A model generated the notes under the pieces. It worked only from the letters and a program-made list of their open reading frames with translations. It had not been told where the DNA came from and ran no database searches. A DNA stretch of 64,000 bases from Hyperoplus lanceolatus (lineage: Eukaryota; Chordata; Actinopteri; Uranoscopiformes; Ammodytidae): contig CM049405.1 in the NCBI GenBank assembly GCA_026929865.2, positions 6,057,501 through 6,121,500 on the forward strand, given 5' to 3'. Both the position numbers and the translations under genes were made by a program. Positions 61,616 to 64,000 of this stretch are shown here, piece by piece (position 1 is the first letter of the stretch; every line of letters starts with the position of its first letter).

Positions 61616-63943
61616 TTACTTCAAATAGAAATCTGAGGCTGAAATATGCTGCCAGGCTTCCAAAAGTTTGCTGTTGACATTGTCGTCTCCACCACACATT
61701 TTGTTGGATGGCTGCTCCTCATCCCCAATTGCTCGAAGGTGTGGCTTACAGATTGCTTCTGCTCTTTCTGCTGCTATTTTCGTCAGCTCCTCTTTTAAAT
61801 GGACGCTCACTTGCTCGGCCAGAAGATCTTCATAAACCGCTCTGTAGTAAGGAGGGCACAACATCTCACAACTGGAGCCCTTTTTCCATGTCTTCTTTCT
61901 GATACAACAATAGACTCTTGCGATCTCACCAATGCTCCAAACCAGGACAAGTACAATGATGACACCAAAGCCAATATCCTGGAAAATAAAATAAAATAAA
62001 TTGTATTTGATAAAAGGGTTCAGTCAGGCTTCAATTTCTTTCAACATTTCATACAGAATATTTAGAGCCGACACTGGATCTCCAACATCAGCCATACATA
62101 CAGTAATTGTGTGTAATTGAGAAGGGTCAGTTGTAACAATAAACTATTTTATTTCAGCTAACCAGACACCCAGTGTTGTGTTTCTGTGCTCAAGATCAAT
62201 CAGATTAAGGAATTAACTAAATTCTTACTCAGTCTTGTCTCGTTGTCTCGATCTAAAACAAAGAGGGTTTGGATTATATAAACTGCTGGGGATTTCACTA
62301 AGGGCACTTTCACATCTGAATTGAATCGAATCTGGGTTCATTTCCACCTTTACTGCGGTGTGTTTGGGCCGGTGGGAACACAGGTATCGTACATGGGTGG
62401 GCAGCAAAAGCATACCAAACACGTATACCTGATGTGGTCCGATTGTGGTGAGATGAGGGAGAGACAATCTACTTCCTGTTGTTTATTTATTTATTATTTG
62501 GGGCGACTGTGGCTCAGTTGGTTAAGCGGGTTGGCCAACGATCCAAGGGTTGGCGTTTCGATCCCCGCCCGGCCACCTGTGTCATGGTTTTTGTGTCGTT
62601 GGGCAAGACACTTCACCCACCTTGCCTTGTGTGAATGTGTATGATTGCTGTATGTTTGAGGTGGTGGTCGGAGGGGCCGTTGGCGCTGTATGGCAGCCAC
62701 GTTTCCGTTAGTCTGCCCCAGGGCAGCTGTGGCTACTCTCGTAGTTTACCACCACCGGTATGACTGTGTGTGAACAAATTAAACCTGGAACCTTGTAAAG
62801 CGCTTTGAGTCACAGAGAAATAAAGCGCTATATAAATCCAATTAATTATTCCTATAGTTTTACTACATGGATATTCTGAACTTTTGTGAGTGAAATTATC
62901 GTTTTCACATGGTCTATGGCGATGAATTAAGGCTATTGCCAGTCACAATGAGGGAAAATGTGCCGCTGACAGGCAAACTGTAGGAGAAGGGGAATGGGTT
63001 CCGATGGGAGATGGGTACGTTTTTTTTAAAAATACAATTGGAGTTAAACCTGAAGGCATGCATTACAGCACTGCGTAAAATGAATCTGTTTATTAATTTT
63101 ACTCACTCATGCAAACTGATGAAGGCTGAAGAGAAACACAGAGATAAGTCGCAAGCCCATCTATGAACCAATCAATGTCCAGTAAATGGGAGATGCAGCC
63201 CACGTAGATGATGACAACAGAATGTTTTTATGTCATGGAAAATTCTTAAATGTGCTCTGAAACCAAAATTAATCAAATCTAAACAGTGGATAAAAGATAA
63301 GCACTTTAGTCTTGGCCATGACTTGGTCTCAGTTTGACTGGTCTTGACTACACCACTACTGATACTGTATCTTTACAGGCCACATCTAAGAACCTGTTAT
63401 GTCTTTGGTGCCTATGTGAGGTACAGTATATGTTTTTGTTTAATTTAGTATATTTGTTTGCTGTGTGTTGTTACTTACAAGTGATGCCGTCTTATAATCA
63501 GCCTTTATGTGATTCTCCTCATAGGTAAGATTTGTTTTGCAGGGAATCCCAGTCTGAGAGATGTTGAGGTTTGTCATCAGGCAAAAGTACCAGTCTCCAT
63601 CAAACAGAACAGTAGCTACCCATACAGCACTAAGACTCAGGTAGTTGATTAACAACTTAACAATAGAGCTGCAGATGTTGTTTGGACAGAGACTGTGCAA
63701 GATAGAAAGAATCCTCCTTTGGTGGTAAGGCTCAGTGATGTAGACGACCCAGGTGATGATCACAGGCGGGGCAACCATGTACAGCACACCATTGAGATGA
63801 ATACCTGGTTTGCATGAGCACACAAAATCCATGTCAAAAATGTACTGCAAAATGAAGAAGATAGCTATCAGCACGAAAAGGCTCACAGCAGTTGTTATTG
63901 CTGTGAAAAGTCTTTGAGGAAAATCATGACCAAGGTGAGGCAT
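61616..63943 (-). CDS. CALHM-family large-pore channel, two exons
   Basis: Exon 1 is 63943-63479 and exon 2 is 61978-61616 on the minus strand; they join in phase 0 to 275 residues. CALHM proteins are multimeric four-pass channels for ATP and ions. Visible features: N-terminal span AITTAVSLFVLIAIFFILQY; CSC at residues 42-44 followed by KPGIHLNGVLYMVAPP; a span ending SAVWVATVLFDGDWYFC (Cys 121); GIPC (Cys 135); sequons NIS and NLT; fourth span DIGFGVIIVLVLVWSIGEI opening exon 2; and the helical tail YRAVYEDLLAEQ through EELTKIAAERAEAICKP. The four cysteines correspond to the two disulfides known in CALHM channels. I cannot say which CALHM member it is; it resembles the CALHM5/6 group. The C-terminus is shorter than in mammals. 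Confidence 0.85.
61979..63478 (-). other. Intron of the CALHM-like gene
   Basis: It holds a fragment of the GGGTG..TTCACAC element (about 62297-62460), the SINE at 62498-62850, and otherwise AT-rich DNA. The part at 62000-62280 is what recurs downstream of lectins A and C. Confidence 0.7.
62498..62850 (+). repeat. tRNA-derived SINE, plus orientation
   Basis: GGGGCGACTGTGGCTCAGTTG is a tRNA-like head with A box, and GGCGTTTCGATCCCCGCC holds the B box. The body has CGTTGGGCAAGACACTTCAC, and the tail TAAAGCGCTATATAAATCCA is of the LINE-shared type. It looks full length. Confidence 0.88.
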
Positions 63944-64000
63944 GCTGGCAGAGAGAGGTGAGATGTCAAAAAATAATGGGTTAAAATGTTCTGCTGAAAA

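Overview
The window is nuclear DNA of a ray-finned (teleost) fish. The signs are spliced genes with GT/AG introns, long (TG)n microsatellites, hAT, Tc1 and tRNA-SINE repeats of the kinds common in fish, and a decayed Ty3/gypsy element. I cannot name the species.

Region 1 (about 1.5-29.8 kb, + strand) holds a nearly complete parp4 (vault PARP) gene. I traced 39 coding exons whose phases join without gaps, apart from one 1-nt frame break in the proline-rich exon. The order is BRCT, PARP regulatory and catalytic domains, VIT, VWA, a lineage-specific acidic region, a proline-rich exon and the vault-binding C-terminus; the product is about 2,038 residues. The acidic region comes from one 159-bp exon carried by a 1.54-kb unit repeated three times in tandem. 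Each copy ends in a peptide almost identical to the C-terminal tail of the ribosomal P-stalk proteins and carries a SUMO-interaction-like motif.

Region 2 (about 31.6-61.4 kb, + strand) is a tandem family of type II membrane C-type lectins resembling the fish CD209/ASGPR-like group. Genes A (31.8-40.5 kb) and C (45.1-49.9 kb) are intact and have QPD/WND galactose-type lectin domains. B (42.4-42.7 kb) keeps only its first two exons. D (57.9-61.4 kb) is a pseudogene. Each copy is preceded by a relic of the penultimate parp4 exon, and A, C and D are followed by relics of a CALHM exon. The cluster therefore seems to have grown by unequal exchange within an ancestral parp4 - lectin - CALHM neighbourhood.

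Region 3 (61.6-63.9 kb, - strand) is a two-exon CALHM-like large-pore channel gene.

Mobile DNA fills the spaces. A hAT-type element (50.6-57.6 kb, 8-bp target duplication) contains both a 4.2-kb gypsy element (5-bp duplication) and a second hAT-type element (8-bp duplication). There are several MITE families, including one with covarying palindromes and one with 9-bp target duplications, a Tc1 relic split by a LINE tail, and tRNA-derived SINEs. The block at 36.1-37.8 kb is a copy of 45.2-47.2 kb that differs mainly by short deletions and may be poor-quality assembly.
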